This document shows, one piece after another, positions 25,507 to 34,820 of a stretch of DNA of 55,018 nucleotides; within the stretch, counting starts at the first letter, position 1; every line of letters starts with the position of its first letter. The stretch is from CBDCZI01 sp965224495 (GTDB taxonomy: Bacteria; Bacteroidota; Bacteroidia; Cytophagales; JAAEPT01), in NCBI GenBank assembly GCA_965224495.1, contig CBDCZI010000002.1, forward strand, positions 1-55,018. Direction: 5' to 3'. The notes under the pieces are model-generated. The model did no database searches and was not told the DNA's origin. It saw nothing but the letters and a program-made list of their open reading frames with translations. The translations under genes and the position numbers were made by a program.

Positions 25507-26676
25507 TTATTTCTTTTTCAAAACACCTTCGGTCAACCAATCAGCAATTACTTGGCGGTTGCGAGGAACGACAATACGTTTTTGGTCTTCAGGGTTTCTG
25601 ATATTTCCTAACTCTATAAATACAGCAGTCGGAAAACTAAATTTCAAAATATACAATTCCCGATCTTTTATTTGACCACCATAACCACGTCCTTTTCGGT
25701 ATTTGGTGTAGTTTCCTTTTACAGTTTCGTGTAAACTTGTTGCAAACGACTTACCTGTTTTACTTCCTGGGTAATTGTAAAAAAACAAATCTACTCGGCT
25801 ACGTGTACTTCTCGAATCGACATGGATAACAATCGCTTTTTGTGTTTTTGCTCCTAACTTTTTATGCTTCAAATACAATTCATTAATCACCTGAACACGC
25901 TGTTGCAATCGGCTGATTTGGTTTAAAGGGATTTTTTGATTGGGCCAACAGCGTTCGTCATGGTCACCGTGTAAGATGGCATCATCACGGATTCCGTCAT
26001 TATCGTCTCTAATAATTAAGTACGCAGTCGCACCATGCTCAACCAAATTTTTCACCAAACGAAGTGAAACATCATACGCATATTCATCTTCACACAATTG
26101 CGAACCTTTGTAACTTCCCAACGCCCCTGGGTCTGGTCCGCCATGCCCGGCAACAATATAATAAATATGACCTTTTAGTGCGTCATCTTTGAAGGTTACA
26201 TTTTGGTGTTTTTCTCCAAAAATTGGGAAAACCTGTGTTTCCTTAGCTACTTTATTACTTTGATGAACCAATTCTGAAGCACAATTGATATAACTGTAAG
26301 GCACCCATAACTCGTGATTTACTCGGTAATCTCCCTTTTTAACGCCCAATTTAAATAAAGCATCGTTGTAATCTTGAATACGCAAAGCCAATTGGTAATC
26401 GTAATTATTGATGGTTGAGCGAATACTTACTTTGTTGTATTTGTAAACAAAAACAGGCAATTGGTAAGTCAATCCTTCCAATAAAAACCCTTTGGCATCA
26501 ATTTTATTTTGCTCGTAAAATTTCTCTTTATTACAGCCTTCTTGTATTCTGTATTCTTTCAACAATTGACTGATTGTCGCCCCCGATTTAGCTTTCAAAC
26601 TTACATAGGTCGTGTCATTGGCAAATGAAATAGTAAGTAGAAATAGTAACGAAAGAAAAGTCAGTAATTGTTTCAT
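25507..26676 (-). CDS. N-acetylmuramoyl-L-alanine amidase (Amidase_3 type) with N-terminal LysM-like region
   Basis: 389 aa secreted zinc amidase that cuts the bond between MurNAc and the stem peptide. A signal peptide (residues 1-19, LLTFLSLLFLLTISFA) is followed by a LysM-like region (about 24-80, KAKSGATISQLLKEYRIQEG). The catalytic domain has zinc-ligand motifs AGHGGPDPGALG (His near 176), the glutamate in CEDEYAYDVS (near 190) and VIHVDSRSTRSR (near 285). The catalytic Glu is in FIELGNIRNPED (near 357). It lies 5 bases after the PagL-like gene, in one operon, so wall trimming and outer-membrane remodelling genes are linked. After the stop, 20 in-frame codons follow before the next stop; I treat them as chance. 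Confidence 0.9.
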   Translation of the reverse strand: MKQLLTFLSLLFLLTISFANDTTYVSLKAKSGATISQLLKEYRIQEGCNKEKFYEQNKIDAKGFLLEGLTYQLPVFVYKYNKVSIRSTINNYDYQLALRIQDYNDALFKLGVKKGDYRVNHELWVPYSYINCASELVHQSNKVAKETQVFPIFGEKHQNVTFKDDALKGHIYYIVAGHGGPDPGALGSYKGSQLCEDEYAYDVSLRLVKNLVEHGATAYLIIRDDNDGIRDDAILHGDHDERCWPNQKIPLNQISRLQQRVQVINELYLKHKKLGAKTQKAIVIHVDSRSTRSRVDLFFYNYPGSKTGKSFATSLHETVKGNYTKYRKGRGYGGQIKDRELYILKFSFPTAVFIELGNIRNPEDQKRIVVPRNRQVIADWLTEGVLKKK

Positions 26677-26681
26677 AGTTA

Positions 26682-27845
26682 TTAGTTGTCTTGTTGGCTA
26701 TAATTTTTGCCATATACCGAAAAGCCAACACCAGCTTCAGCAAAATCAGCAGCAAACCCATTTAAAGTTTTTAACCCACAGCGTACATTTATGTTTTTAG
26801 TTACATTATAACGTAAAGCAAAGCGTGTATAAACAAACCCTTTTTCAGGTGTCTTTTGTAAGTAAGCACCTATTTGAGTAATAAAGGCAAACTTGTTAAT
26901 TTTAAATTCATGCCCGATATGAATTCCTTTATACAAGAATTTTTTAGCTGACACACCATCAGGATACTCTTCTGCTAAGCCTCCATCGTAAAACAAATCA
27001 AATCCAATGCCATATTTTCCTATCGTACCATAATGACGGTTTGCCTCGATGGTAAAACTTCCCACTCCATAGATTGTTTTGCTATCTACATGATTACTCG
27101 ATTCTCGCCAACCACCAGTTACAACCGCACTGTATTCACCAAAAGGAACAAACTCAGGCGTTACTGGGTTCAATTGTTTAGGTTTGTAATTATCTCCTTC
27201 ATAAAGTGCTTTATCCGACGGTCGAAAATGGTAACGTAAACCTACATTAACACCTACCATATTGATACCAATATTGGGCGTACGTACTCTCCCATTCGAA
27301 TAATGTGTCCATCCAGCACCTAAATCAGCACTCAAACGGTTAGAAAAATCATAATTTAATTCGACTCTAAAATTAATAAGCATATTAAGACTAGAACCTA
27401 TCAAATCATTGGTCGGGTTCGTAATCGAGTCGTAACGTTTTGTTCCGTAGCCTAAGCCTAAACCTACATCATAGTTTAGTGAAACTTTCTTTTTAGAATT
27501 TAAAAGCGGTGTATTAAAAAATAGATAAACTGCCCCTGGATTACCTAAATATTTAGAACCTCCCCAAGTGGTCTGTAAAATTGCAATTCCATAAGTTGGG
27601 TATTTCCACCTTTTGTGCCATTGCTTCTTTCCGTAAGTCGTAATTCCTATTCGGGCTTCTATTGCGTTAGCATTGGTCTTTGTAAGGAAATCATCTAAAA
27701 CAGAATGATTTCGAGGAAAGCGATTGACGTGGTATTTTAATTGGAAGACAGTGTAAAGCGCTCGTTTTTCTTTTACAGTCGAAGTTGTTTGACCTGCTCC
27801 TATAAAACAAGACAAGCTAATAAGAAGAAAAAGCAATTGCTTCAT
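26682..27845 (-). CDS. Lipid A deacylase (PagL-like) outer-membrane beta-barrel
   Basis: 387 aa. It has a signal peptide (about residues 1-18, MKQLLFLLISLSCFIGAG) and then alternating beta strands of a barrel. PagL-type enzymes remove the 3-O acyl chain of lipid A in the outer membrane, which lowers its immune activity. The catalytic motif is visible as GAGWTHYSNG (His and Ser of the PagL triad), and barrel-like strands such as YDVGLGLGYGTKRYD and FTIEANRHYGTIG flank it. The protein is longer than the classical 8-strand PagL, so extra strands or domains are present, as in Bacteroidota relatives. It is co-directional with the amidase and starts the pair. The enzyme class is inferred from the motif. 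Confidence 0.78.
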   Translation of the reverse strand: MKQLLFLLISLSCFIGAGQTTSTVKEKRALYTVFQLKYHVNRFPRNHSVLDDFLTKTNANAIEARIGITTYGKKQWHKRWKYPTYGIAILQTTWGGSKYLGNPGAVYLFFNTPLLNSKKKVSLNYDVGLGLGYGTKRYDSITNPTNDLIGSSLNMLINFRVELNYDFSNRLSADLGAGWTHYSNGRVRTPNIGINMVGVNVGLRYHFRPSDKALYEGDNYKPKQLNPVTPEFVPFGEYSAVVTGGWRESSNHVDSKTIYGVGSFTIEANRHYGTIGKYGIGFDLFYDGGLAEEYPDGVSAKKFLYKGIHIGHEFKINKFAFITQIGAYLQKTPEKGFVYTRFALRYNVTKNINVRCGLKTLNGFAADFAEAGVGFSVYGKNYSQQDN

Positions 27846-27903
27846 AAGTCCCTAAAATTGGAAATGGTTATTTTCTAAATTGATATTTCTAAAAAAATGT
27901 TAT

Positions 27904-27931
27904 AAAAAAAGGGAGCCAAGACTCCCTTTTT
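27904..27931 (-). terminator. Intrinsic terminator after ppa
   Basis: AAAAGGGAG pairs with CTCCCTTTT around CCAAGA, with flanking A and T runs; it lies 18 bases past the ppa stop. Confidence 0.85.
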
Positions 27932-27948
27932 ATTGAATTGGCAATGAA

Positions 27949-28479
27949 TTATTTACCAAATTTTTTGTTGTAATCAACAATTGATTGCTCAACTATTTTC
28001 AATGCTTCTGCTCTTCCTCCAACACCAGTTACTTCAACTTTTTTGTTTTCTAAATTTTTGTAATCTGTAAAGAAAGCAACAATTTCTTTCATTTGAAGAG
28101 GTGGCAATTCACTGATATCATTGTAGTGTGCATAAGCCATATCTTCTTTTGCAACAGCAATGATTTTATCATCTTGCTCTCCACCGTCAACCATTTTCAT
28201 CACACCGATAACCTTAGACTCTGCTAAACACAAAGGAACTAAATCGATTTGTGAAAGAACCAAAATATCTAATGGATCATTGTCGTCACAGTAAGTTCGA
28301 GGAATAAAACCGTAGTTTGCTGGATAATGAACAGCAGCATAAAGTACTCTGTCTAAACAAATCATTCCTGTTTTTTTGTCTAATTCGTATTTCGCTTTCG
28401 ATCCTCTAGGGATTTCGATAATACCATTTACAAATTCTGGTGCGTTATCACCAACTTCTACATCATGCCAAGGATCCAT
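27949..28479 (-). CDS. ppa: Inorganic pyrophosphatase (family I)
   Basis: 176 aa soluble family I enzyme that hydrolyses PPi to drive biosynthesis. Signature motifs: EIPRGSKAKYELDKKTG (about residues 22-38) with the active-site Lys and Glu; YPANYGFIPRTYCDDNDPLDILVL, which spans about 53-76 and includes the metal-binding Asp residues; and the DDKIIAVAKED region near 101-111. Length is standard for bacterial hexameric enzymes. It is monocistronic, with its own terminator and a 166-base divergent gap to the glycosyltransferase gene. Confidence 0.95.
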   Translation of the reverse strand: MDPWHDVEVGDNAPEFVNGIIEIPRGSKAKYELDKKTGMICLDRVLYAAVHYPANYGFIPRTYCDDNDPLDILVLSQIDLVPLCLAESKVIGVMKMVDGGEQDDKIIAVAKEDMAYAHYNDISELPPLQMKEIVAFFTDYKNLENKKVEVTGVGGRAEALKIVEQSIVDYNKKFGK

Positions 28480-28645
28480 ATTCTATCTATTTTTAAACCA
28501 ATATTATAATCAACTTGCAATTTAACATTTTAATCCTAAAACTAATTGACTTACTTCGATAAAAAAGAAGTAGAATACATTAGAAATAAAATATGCTACC
28601 AAATATTTAGTATCTTGTAATTTAATTCTAAAAAAAGAATACTCT

Positions 28646-30433
28646 TTGAGCTCATTAAACAAAAATATTAAAAACGCAATTGGTCAATTGGCATTAGTGC
28701 CTTACCATTGGTATTGTGCAATCAAAGAGATTCCTTCTTCGATAAAAAAGACATTTGCTCAGCCACTAACTAATAAAGAGTTTACTCAGCATTACAACAA
28801 TTGGTTAAAGAAACAAGCTCTGTTAGGCAAAGACACGCAACGTACATTAGAAGAGAAAACCCTCCCAACTTTTTCTATTTTACTTACTGTCTCTTCAACT
28901 TCTTTTGATTTATTTGAAAGAAGTCTAGTTAGTTACCAAGCACTCAATTACCCTAAAAAAGAGTTATGTATTAGCTTAATCGCTACAAACCCTGATGAGT
29001 TTGAAGACTTAAAGAAGAAATGTTTATCTTTTTCTTCTGAACTAAATATTACGCAAAAACCAGCTCATAACGAGGCAGAGGCATTTAATTTGGCTTCCGA
29101 ATTAGCAACGAATGATTATACATTTTGCATAAAATCTGGCGATGTTATCGAACCACATTGTTTAACACTTGTTGGTAAAAGAATTGCAGTAGACCCTTTA
29201 CTTGACGTTATTTATTTTGATGAGGGAAAAATAAATAACAAAGGGCTTAAACATGTCCCTACATTTAAACCCAAATGGAGTCCCGACTTATTACTTTCGC
29301 ACAACTACATTACAGCAGGAGTTATTTTTCGCTCGTCCTTGTTTCATAAATTAGAAAAATTTGACACAAACTATACGAGTGCTTATCTTTTTGATTTTTT
29401 ATTAAAATTGACAGAACATACCGATAAAATAATTCATCGTTCAGCTGTTTTGTTTCATAAATCATCTTGCTTTGGCTACTCAACTAAAATTGAAGAAGAG
29501 GTAAGAAGCATAGAACAAGCGCTAATAAGAAGAGGTAAAAAAGGTGAAGTATTGATTAATGATTCCCAAAAAGGAATTTACATTATCCGTTACAAATTAG
29601 AACAAGAAGCGAAAATATCCATCATTATTCCTTCAAGAGACCAAGGGGAAATTCTTGCTAATTGTTTAGAGTCTATCTATCAAAAAACAAATTATACAAA
29701 CTATGAGATTATCATTATAGATAATGGAAGTACTGAACAATTGTTTTTTGATGTAGTGAAAAAATGGCAAGAAAAATTAACTATCACCCTTCTTCCTCTA
29801 GCTATTCCTTTTAACTTTTCAAGGTTAAATAATTTGGCTACCAAGAAGGCTTCTGGTGATTACCTGTTATTTCTCAACAATGACGTGGAAATTTTGACTG
29901 CTGATTGGTTGACAGCCATGCTGGAACAAGCACAGCGTCCTTCAATTGGAGCAGTAGGAGCTAAACTACTTTTCCCAAATAATGAAATTCAACATGCTGG
30001 GGTACTTTTAGGAATAGACGGGATTTCAACACACCCTTTTGCTAAAAAACTAGAAGAAGATTGCCATTACTATGTCAATAGCATTGTCAATTACACGGTA
30101 TTAACAGGTGCTTGTTTGATGATGAAAAAATCTGTCTTTGAAGAAGTTGGAGGTTGGGATGAAGACTTTGTCGTTGAGTTTAATGATTTTGATTTATGTC
30201 TGAAATTGGTCAATGCAGGGTATAACAATGTTTACTTGCCACACGTTAGTTTATACCATTACGAATCTTATTCTCGTGGCAAAAAACACAAACACCTTGA
30301 AGGCTTTTTGAGGTACAGAAGAGAGCGTAGTTTATTTTGGGGTCGATGGGCAACTTATATTAAAAATGACCCGAGCTACAACCTCAACTTACACAAAGCT
30401 TCTGATCAAATATTCAAACTAAATTTAGATTAA
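28646..30433 (+). CDS. Glycosyltransferase family 2, double-domain
   Basis: 595 aa. The C-terminal half is a clear GT2 enzyme: it begins with ISIIIPSRDQGEILANCLES (about residues 323-342), has the DxD-type motif in FLNNDVEIL (about 412), and GACLMMKKSVFEEVGGWDEDF, an acceptor-site pattern at about 491-511. The N-terminal half (about 60-260) also looks like a degenerate GT2 fold (TFSILLTVSSTSFDLFERSL, CIKSGDVIEPH) without a full DxD. Such two-domain GT2 proteins build cell-surface polysaccharide. Start chosen as TTG because no ATG precedes the domain; an internal start is possible. Its stop codon overlaps that of the convergent RemB-like gene by 4 bases. Substrate cannot be predicted. Confidence 0.85.
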   Translation: MSSLNKNIKNAIGQLALVPYHWYCAIKEIPSSIKKTFAQPLTNKEFTQHYNNWLKKQALLGKDTQRTLEEKTLPTFSILLTVSSTSFDLFERSLVSYQALNYPKKELCISLIATNPDEFEDLKKKCLSFSSELNITQKPAHNEAEAFNLASELATNDYTFCIKSGDVIEPHCLTLVGKRIAVDPLLDVIYFDEGKINNKGLKHVPTFKPKWSPDLLLSHNYITAGVIFRSSLFHKLEKFDTNYTSAYLFDFLLKLTEHTDKIIHRSAVLFHKSSCFGYSTKIEEEVRSIEQALIRRGKKGEVLINDSQKGIYIIRYKLEQEAKISIIIPSRDQGEILANCLESIYQKTNYTNYEIIIIDNGSTEQLFFDVVKKWQEKLTITLLPLAIPFNFSRLNNLATKKASGDYLLFLNNDVEILTADWLTAMLEQAQRPSIGAVGAKLLFPNNEIQHAGVLLGIDGISTHPFAKKLEEDCHYYVNSIVNYTVLTGACLMMKKSVFEEVGGWDEDFVVEFNDFDLCLKLVNAGYNNVYLPHVSLYHYESYSRGKKHKHLEGFLRYRRERSLFWGRWATYIKNDPSYNLNLHKASDQIFKLNLD

Positions 30434-32091
30434 TATTCATGTCTTCGTGCTGCCATATTCCAACGGATAGCCGCTGTCACATAATAAGTATTATTTGTCA
30501 AGGCAGGTAAATCACTTTCCTCTTTTCTGAACACTTGTTTCACATCTAAATACAAGTTGTGACGTAACATATAACTAACATTCAAATCTATATAATACAT
30601 TTTTGTAGCTAAACCTTGTCCCGTATTATTACCATACTCTTGTTTGCGAGAAGTATAAGGCAATAAAATATTTTGTCCCCAATTAGACTTTAAACTATCC
30701 AAACCATAAGTCGCATACATCGCTTTAGCCGATAAGAACAAGCGTTTGGCTGGTTGGTAACGTACTATACCAACCAATTCTTTAAAATTAGACCCCAACG
30801 GGTGAGCCAACATCTGACCAAAATGAGAATAGCTTGTTGTACTTTGGCTATGCGAATAAGTATAAGGTCGCACCATGTTGTACTCTCCTTGCATATCCAA
30901 ATTTTTAATTCCAAAAGCGTCAATGTATTTCGCCCCGACTTGAAAACCATATTTATTTGCCCACCAACCGTTATTTGCTTTAATCTCGTTGAATTTAAAC
31001 TCATCTAAAACTGCCTGACCATAAAGAGAGAAATGATTGAGGAAATTCCATTTAAAATTAGCTCCCAAAATCGCATTACCATTTGCACTACCCACATTTC
31101 CTTCGACCGAACGGTAAAATATAATAGGGTTGAGGTAACTCACTTCAAAACCATCTCCATAAGTAACCGTTTCAAAAGCACCTATATTTAGATTTTTTAA
31201 TAAATTGAAACTCAAGTGATGTAACACATTGTACTTCTTTTCATACTGACCAATTTGTGTCGGTCCTGTATATTGTCCCGTATTCATAAAATTATAAATC
31301 ACTTGATAATTCAACTTCCAAATTTTCAAATTCAACTTCAAAAAAGGATTTGCCCCTGCATAGTTCGATAAAATCAAACTGCGGTACCCATCACCAATAC
31401 TGTTGTTATCATGACCAAATTGTGTCGATATATGTTTTGTCAAATTAAAAGTCACATAACCACGTGCCGTGAAAAAATCATACCCTTCTTTTTTAAAAGG
31501 CTTCCAAAAATTTACTCCAGGCACTGCTTTGTATTTTTTTATTCGTGTATTTTCATAATCAGGAAATTGGTATTGGTTATCAGTAAGGAAAGAATAAAAT
31601 CCAACTTTATTATCTATCATTCCACGTAACTCTACACCACGACTATTCACAAACAAATTTCTTCCCGATTTCTCTCTTCCTCCACCAAAATAGATGACAG
31701 GATTGATATGCAAATCAAAATTTTTCTCTTTTACATGGAAAAAATCAGCTTTGTTTTTATAAAAATGTTTTAAAATTGGACGTTTAGAATTAGCATACGC
31801 CGTCGTATCTACTGTCCATTCTGCATTGTCATTTTTAAAATATTGAATATTAAACGAATCTCGCTTAGAAAACGAATGATGCGTACTATCCTCTAAAAAA
31901 CAAATAACATCTTTTCTCAGGTAGGGCTTGACCGAAGTATGAAACTCTTTATTAAAAGAGCTCTTTTTTATTTCGTAACGCTCTATTTGGTGGTATTTAT
32001 CAGCATCTAAAGGCAGGTAAGTACTTTGTCCAAACAAATGAGTAAACGAAAAAAAGAGAAGGGCGAAATAAATAAATCTATACATAATCAA
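30430..32091 (-). CDS. RemB / Wzi-like outer-membrane protein
   Basis: 553 aa. A signal peptide (about residues 1-21, ALLFFSFTHLFGQ) precedes an acidic region and then a large beta-barrel domain of the Wzi capsule-assembly type (about 110-553, with INPVIYFGGGREKSGRNLF, RGYVTFNLTKHISTQFGHD and NTGQGLATKMYYIDLNVSYM). In Flavobacterium, RemB proteins of this family help motility on surfaces; in other bacteria Wzi tethers capsule. It is convergent with a polysaccharide glycosyltransferase, which fits an exopolysaccharide link. Met1 or Met3 could start the protein. It could be a capsule anchor only. Confidence 0.75.
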   Translation of the reverse strand: MIMYRFIYFALLFFSFTHLFGQSTYLPLDADKYHQIERYEIKKSSFNKEFHTSVKPYLRKDVICFLEDSTHHSFSKRDSFNIQYFKNDNAEWTVDTTAYANSKRPILKHFYKNKADFFHVKEKNFDLHINPVIYFGGGREKSGRNLFVNSRGVELRGMIDNKVGFYSFLTDNQYQFPDYENTRIKKYKAVPGVNFWKPFKKEGYDFFTARGYVTFNLTKHISTQFGHDNNSIGDGYRSLILSNYAGANPFLKLNLKIWKLNYQVIYNFMNTGQYTGPTQIGQYEKKYNVLHHLSFNLLKNLNIGAFETVTYGDGFEVSYLNPIIFYRSVEGNVGSANGNAILGANFKWNFLNHFSLYGQAVLDEFKFNEIKANNGWWANKYGFQVGAKYIDAFGIKNLDMQGEYNMVRPYTYSHSQSTTSYSHFGQMLAHPLGSNFKELVGIVRYQPAKRLFLSAKAMYATYGLDSLKSNWGQNILLPYTSRKQEYGNNTGQGLATKMYYIDLNVSYMLRHNLYLDVKQVFRKEESDLPALTNNTYYVTAAIRWNMAARRHEY

Positions 32092-32278
32092 ATATTAAAG
32101 TAGTAAATATCGGAAATAGAGTTTGAAATAAGACAGTATACGGACTTTTTCTATTTTTAATAAATAAAAAAAGCTAGTCCCTATAAATAAGGCGATTAAA
32201 AAACGTGATAATTCAAAAAAAATCCTTAATTTTCCTAATACTACCTATGTAGTAGAAAATTGTTTTTTAAAGTTGAAT

Positions 32279-33268
32279 ATGTTTTTACAAGTAGTTTTAT
32301 CAATTGTCGGTATTATTATCCTCATTTTTGCAGGGGATTTTTTAGTCCGAGGAGCGTCTAACATCGCATACAAACTAATGATTTCACCGATGGTGGTTGG
32401 TCTGACTATTGTTGCTTTTGGTACATCTGCACCCGAATTATTTATTTCAACTTGGGCCGCATTAAAAGGAAGTCCAAACTTGGCAATTGGTAATGTTGTC
32501 GGTTCAAACATCTGTAACCTAAGTTTGGTTTTAGGGGCTACGGCTCTTTTTTACCCAATTGTAATTAAAGAAAGAAGTATTATTGTCGATTGGGCAATGA
32601 CTATTGGTTCAGGTATCTTGCTTTTCTTTTTTATGGTTTTTGATGGTAAGATTGAAGCATTCGAAGGTTTCATTATGGTTTTTATTTTGGCAATCTATAC
32701 GTATGCCTTAATCCAAAACTCACGAAAGAAAACAAAAGAACTACTTGCAAAAGGCGAACAATTAGAACCAGACGAAGACGTACCACCACTTAATGAAATT
32801 GTTATTTCGAAAGAAATTGGTTTTTTTGTTATTGGTATTATTGGTTTGTATTTCGGTGTTACTTTGTTTGGTGAAAATGTATTAAAAATAGCAACAAGTT
32901 TAGGTATGTCTGAAGCCGTAGCAGGTTTGACCGTTGTTGCTTTTGCAACTAGTTTACCCGAATTGATCACCTCGGTAATCGCTGCATTTAAACGCAACAC
33001 CGACTTAGCGATAGGTAACTTGTTAGGTTCTTGTATCTTTAATGTCTTATCTATTTTGGGTGTTACAAGTTTAGTTACTCCTATCACAGGTGTTCAAGAC
33101 CGTATTTTACATTTTGATATGCCCTGGATGTTTGGCGTGTATTTATTAATCGTACCGATGCTATTTTTCTTTAAGCGTTTCACTAAAGTTTCAGGAGCTA
33201 TCTTGATTTTATTTTATGTGGCGTACACTACTGCCTTGGTACTCAAAGAATTTGACTTTTTCACCTAA
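32279..33268 (+). CDS. Calcium/sodium antiporter of the CaCA family (YrbG-like)
   Basis: 329 aa, with about 10 membrane helices in two inverted halves. Each half has an alpha-repeat: GTSAPELFISTWAALKGSPN with GNVVGSNICNLSLVLG, and ATSLPELITSVIAAFKRNTD with GNLLGSCIFNVLSILG. The Glu in each (PELF, PELI) binds cation. A hydrophilic loop with an acidic EPDEDVPP stretch joins the halves (about 160). These proteins exchange Na+ (or H+) for Ca2+ across the inner membrane. The ATG at 32279 is chosen over the TTG 6 bases upstream. It is followed after 5 bases by a small membrane protein gene, probably cotranscribed. Confidence 0.92.
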   Translation: MFLQVVLSIVGIIILIFAGDFLVRGASNIAYKLMISPMVVGLTIVAFGTSAPELFISTWAALKGSPNLAIGNVVGSNICNLSLVLGATALFYPIVIKERSIIVDWAMTIGSGILLFFFMVFDGKIEAFEGFIMVFILAIYTYALIQNSRKKTKELLAKGEQLEPDEDVPPLNEIVISKEIGFFVIGIIGLYFGVTLFGENVLKIATSLGMSEAVAGLTVVAFATSLPELITSVIAAFKRNTDLAIGNLLGSCIFNVLSILGVTSLVTPITGVQDRILHFDMPWMFGVYLLIVPMLFFFKRFTKVSGAILILFYVAYTTALVLKEFDFFT

Positions 33269-33273
33269 TCACC

Positions 33274-33732
33274 ATGAGTAGTCTCTGGCTCAAATACCTC
33301 TCCGTATATTTTTCAAGTATGCTCAAATTTATTTTGGGTCCCATTTTGGGTGCTGAAGAGGGCTTAACTATCATCGAAACATCCTTATTTACATTTCTTG
33401 GCTCTTTGTCCATTATTGTACTAATTGTCCTTATTGGCGAACCTGCCCGAAAATGGTTAGCCAAACGAGCAAAAAAGAAAAAAAATTACCGTGTATTTAC
33501 CAAAGGAAGGCGTAGAACCATTCGTTTTTATCGACGGTTCCGTATGGCAGGTATTGCTTTCCTTACGCCACTTATTCTTACACCAATTGGTGGAGCTGTA
33601 ATCGCTGTTGCTTTTGGTGTGAAGAAACCAACAATCATTTTTCACATGGTTTGGGCAAACCTATTTTGGGCAGGTATTCTCTCGTATGCCACTCGAACAA
33701 TTTTGATCGACTATTTACAGTTGAAGTTTTAA
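33274..33732 (+). CDS. Small integral membrane protein, function unknown
   Basis: 152 aa. Three or four membrane segments (about residues 38-58, 95-120 and 122-140) flank a very basic cytoplasmic stretch (residues 62-90: KKKKNYRVFTKGRRRTIRF). A glycine-rich helix pair (LTPLILTPIGGAVIAVAFG) resembles small-molecule transporters. Similar sequences are annotated as small multidrug export-related proteins, but I cannot confirm this. It begins 5 bases after the antiporter stop and so probably forms an operon with it. Function is open. Confidence 0.8.
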   Translation: MSSLWLKYLSVYFSSMLKFILGPILGAEEGLTIIETSLFTFLGSLSIIVLIVLIGEPARKWLAKRAKKKKNYRVFTKGRRRTIRFYRRFRMAGIAFLTPLILTPIGGAVIAVAFGVKKPTIIFHMVWANLFWAGILSYATRTILIDYLQLKF

Positions 33733-33742
33733 AAAAAACTTC
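33723..33742. terminator. AT-rich hairpin between convergent genes
   Basis: GAAGTTTT (33723-33730) pairs with AAAACTTC (33735-33742) in the short gap between the membrane-protein and ribD stops. The stem is weak, so the terminator role is tentative. Confidence 0.4.
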
Positions 33743-33744
33743 AT

Positions 33745-34770
33745 TTATTTTAACAATGTCACCAAAATATCGGTAGCTATTTTCTCTTCTTTTAGTATCG
33801 TTCCTTCGATAGATGGTGCGTTAATACCTTTTTCAAATTTGTTAGCAGATTTAAAAACCCGTGCCTCATCCCAAAAACCCAATTCAATAAATTCATTTAA
33901 TAACGCATTTCCACCCTCAATAAGTACCGATTGAATATTTCGTTGGTACAAATCATCAAGAATTTGAGGAACTATTTTTTGTCCGAAATCTATTTTTTTG
34001 TATTCAAAATTAGTCGTTTTTTCTTCTTTTTGAGACGTGTAACAAATGGTATCCTGCGATTTGTCAAACAAATGGTAATCGGTAGAAATACGTAAGGTGC
34101 GGTCAATAAATAAGCGCAACGGGTTTTTTCCTTCAAAAAGACGTGCGTTTAATTGTGGATTATCATAAAAAACCGTGTTTGTACCGACCATAATCGCATC
34201 TTCTTCCGTCCGCCATTTGTGGACCAACGTACGAGATTTTGTGTTACTTATCCATTTAGAATCATAATTTTCTCTGGCTATAAACCCATCGGCAGTTTGT
34301 GCCCACTTCAACAAAACATAGGGACGCTTTTTTTCGTGAAAAGTGAAAAAACTTCGATTTAACTCTCGCCCTTTTTCAGTTAAAATACCTGTGATTACTT
34401 CCGTTCCATTGGCTTTTATTTTTTCTAAACCCTTTCCTGCCACCAAAGGATTGGGGTCAAGATTGCAAATAAACAAACGCTTGGGCTTAACTTTAACCAT
34501 CAAATCGGCACAAGGTGGTGTTTTTCCAAAATGAGCACAAGGCTCAAGTGTCACATAAATATCAGATTGACTAATGAGACTTTTATCTTTTACAGCGTTT
34601 ATCGCGTTGGGCTCGGCGTGTAAACCACCATATTTTTCGTGCCAACCTTCCCCGATAATCTCATCTTTATAAACAATAACACAACCAACCATTGGGTTAG
34701 TTTTGGTCTGTCCTTTCCCTCTCAAAGCTAATTTGAGAGCATAATTCATATATTTTTCTTGTTCGGTCAA
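33745..34770 (-). CDS. ribD: Bifunctional riboflavin deaminase/reductase RibD
   Basis: 341 aa, the usual length. The N-terminal deaminase has zinc ligands in GLHAEPNAI (His near 49) and EPCAHFGKTPPC (two Cys, near 77 and 86). The C-terminal reductase (about 146-341) has VLLKWAQTADGF and a nucleotide-binding IEGGNALLNEF (about 286). RibD converts the pyrimidine intermediate to the ribitylamino form that RibH then uses. TTG at 34770 is taken as the start because it gives the usual lead MTEQEKYMNYALKLA; an ATG at 34749 is possible. RibD is intact while the ribH at 13401 is broken, so the pathway would be blocked if that break were real and no other ribH existed. Confidence 0.93.
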   Translation of the reverse strand: MTEQEKYMNYALKLALRGKGQTKTNPMVGCVIVYKDEIIGEGWHEKYGGLHAEPNAINAVKDKSLISQSDIYVTLEPCAHFGKTPPCADLMVKVKPKRLFICNLDPNPLVAGKGLEKIKANGTEVITGILTEKGRELNRSFFTFHEKKRPYVLLKWAQTADGFIARENYDSKWISNTKSRTLVHKWRTEEDAIMVGTNTVFYDNPQLNARLFEGKNPLRLFIDRTLRISTDYHLFDKSQDTICYTSQKEEKTTNFEYKKIDFGQKIVPQILDDLYQRNIQSVLIEGGNALLNEFIELGFWDEARVFKSANKFEKGINAPSIEGTILKEEKIATDILVTLLK

Positions 34771-34820
34771 GGTATTGTGGTTTTGTCGAGGTAACTTGTA
34801 TTTATAAGTAAAGATACGAA

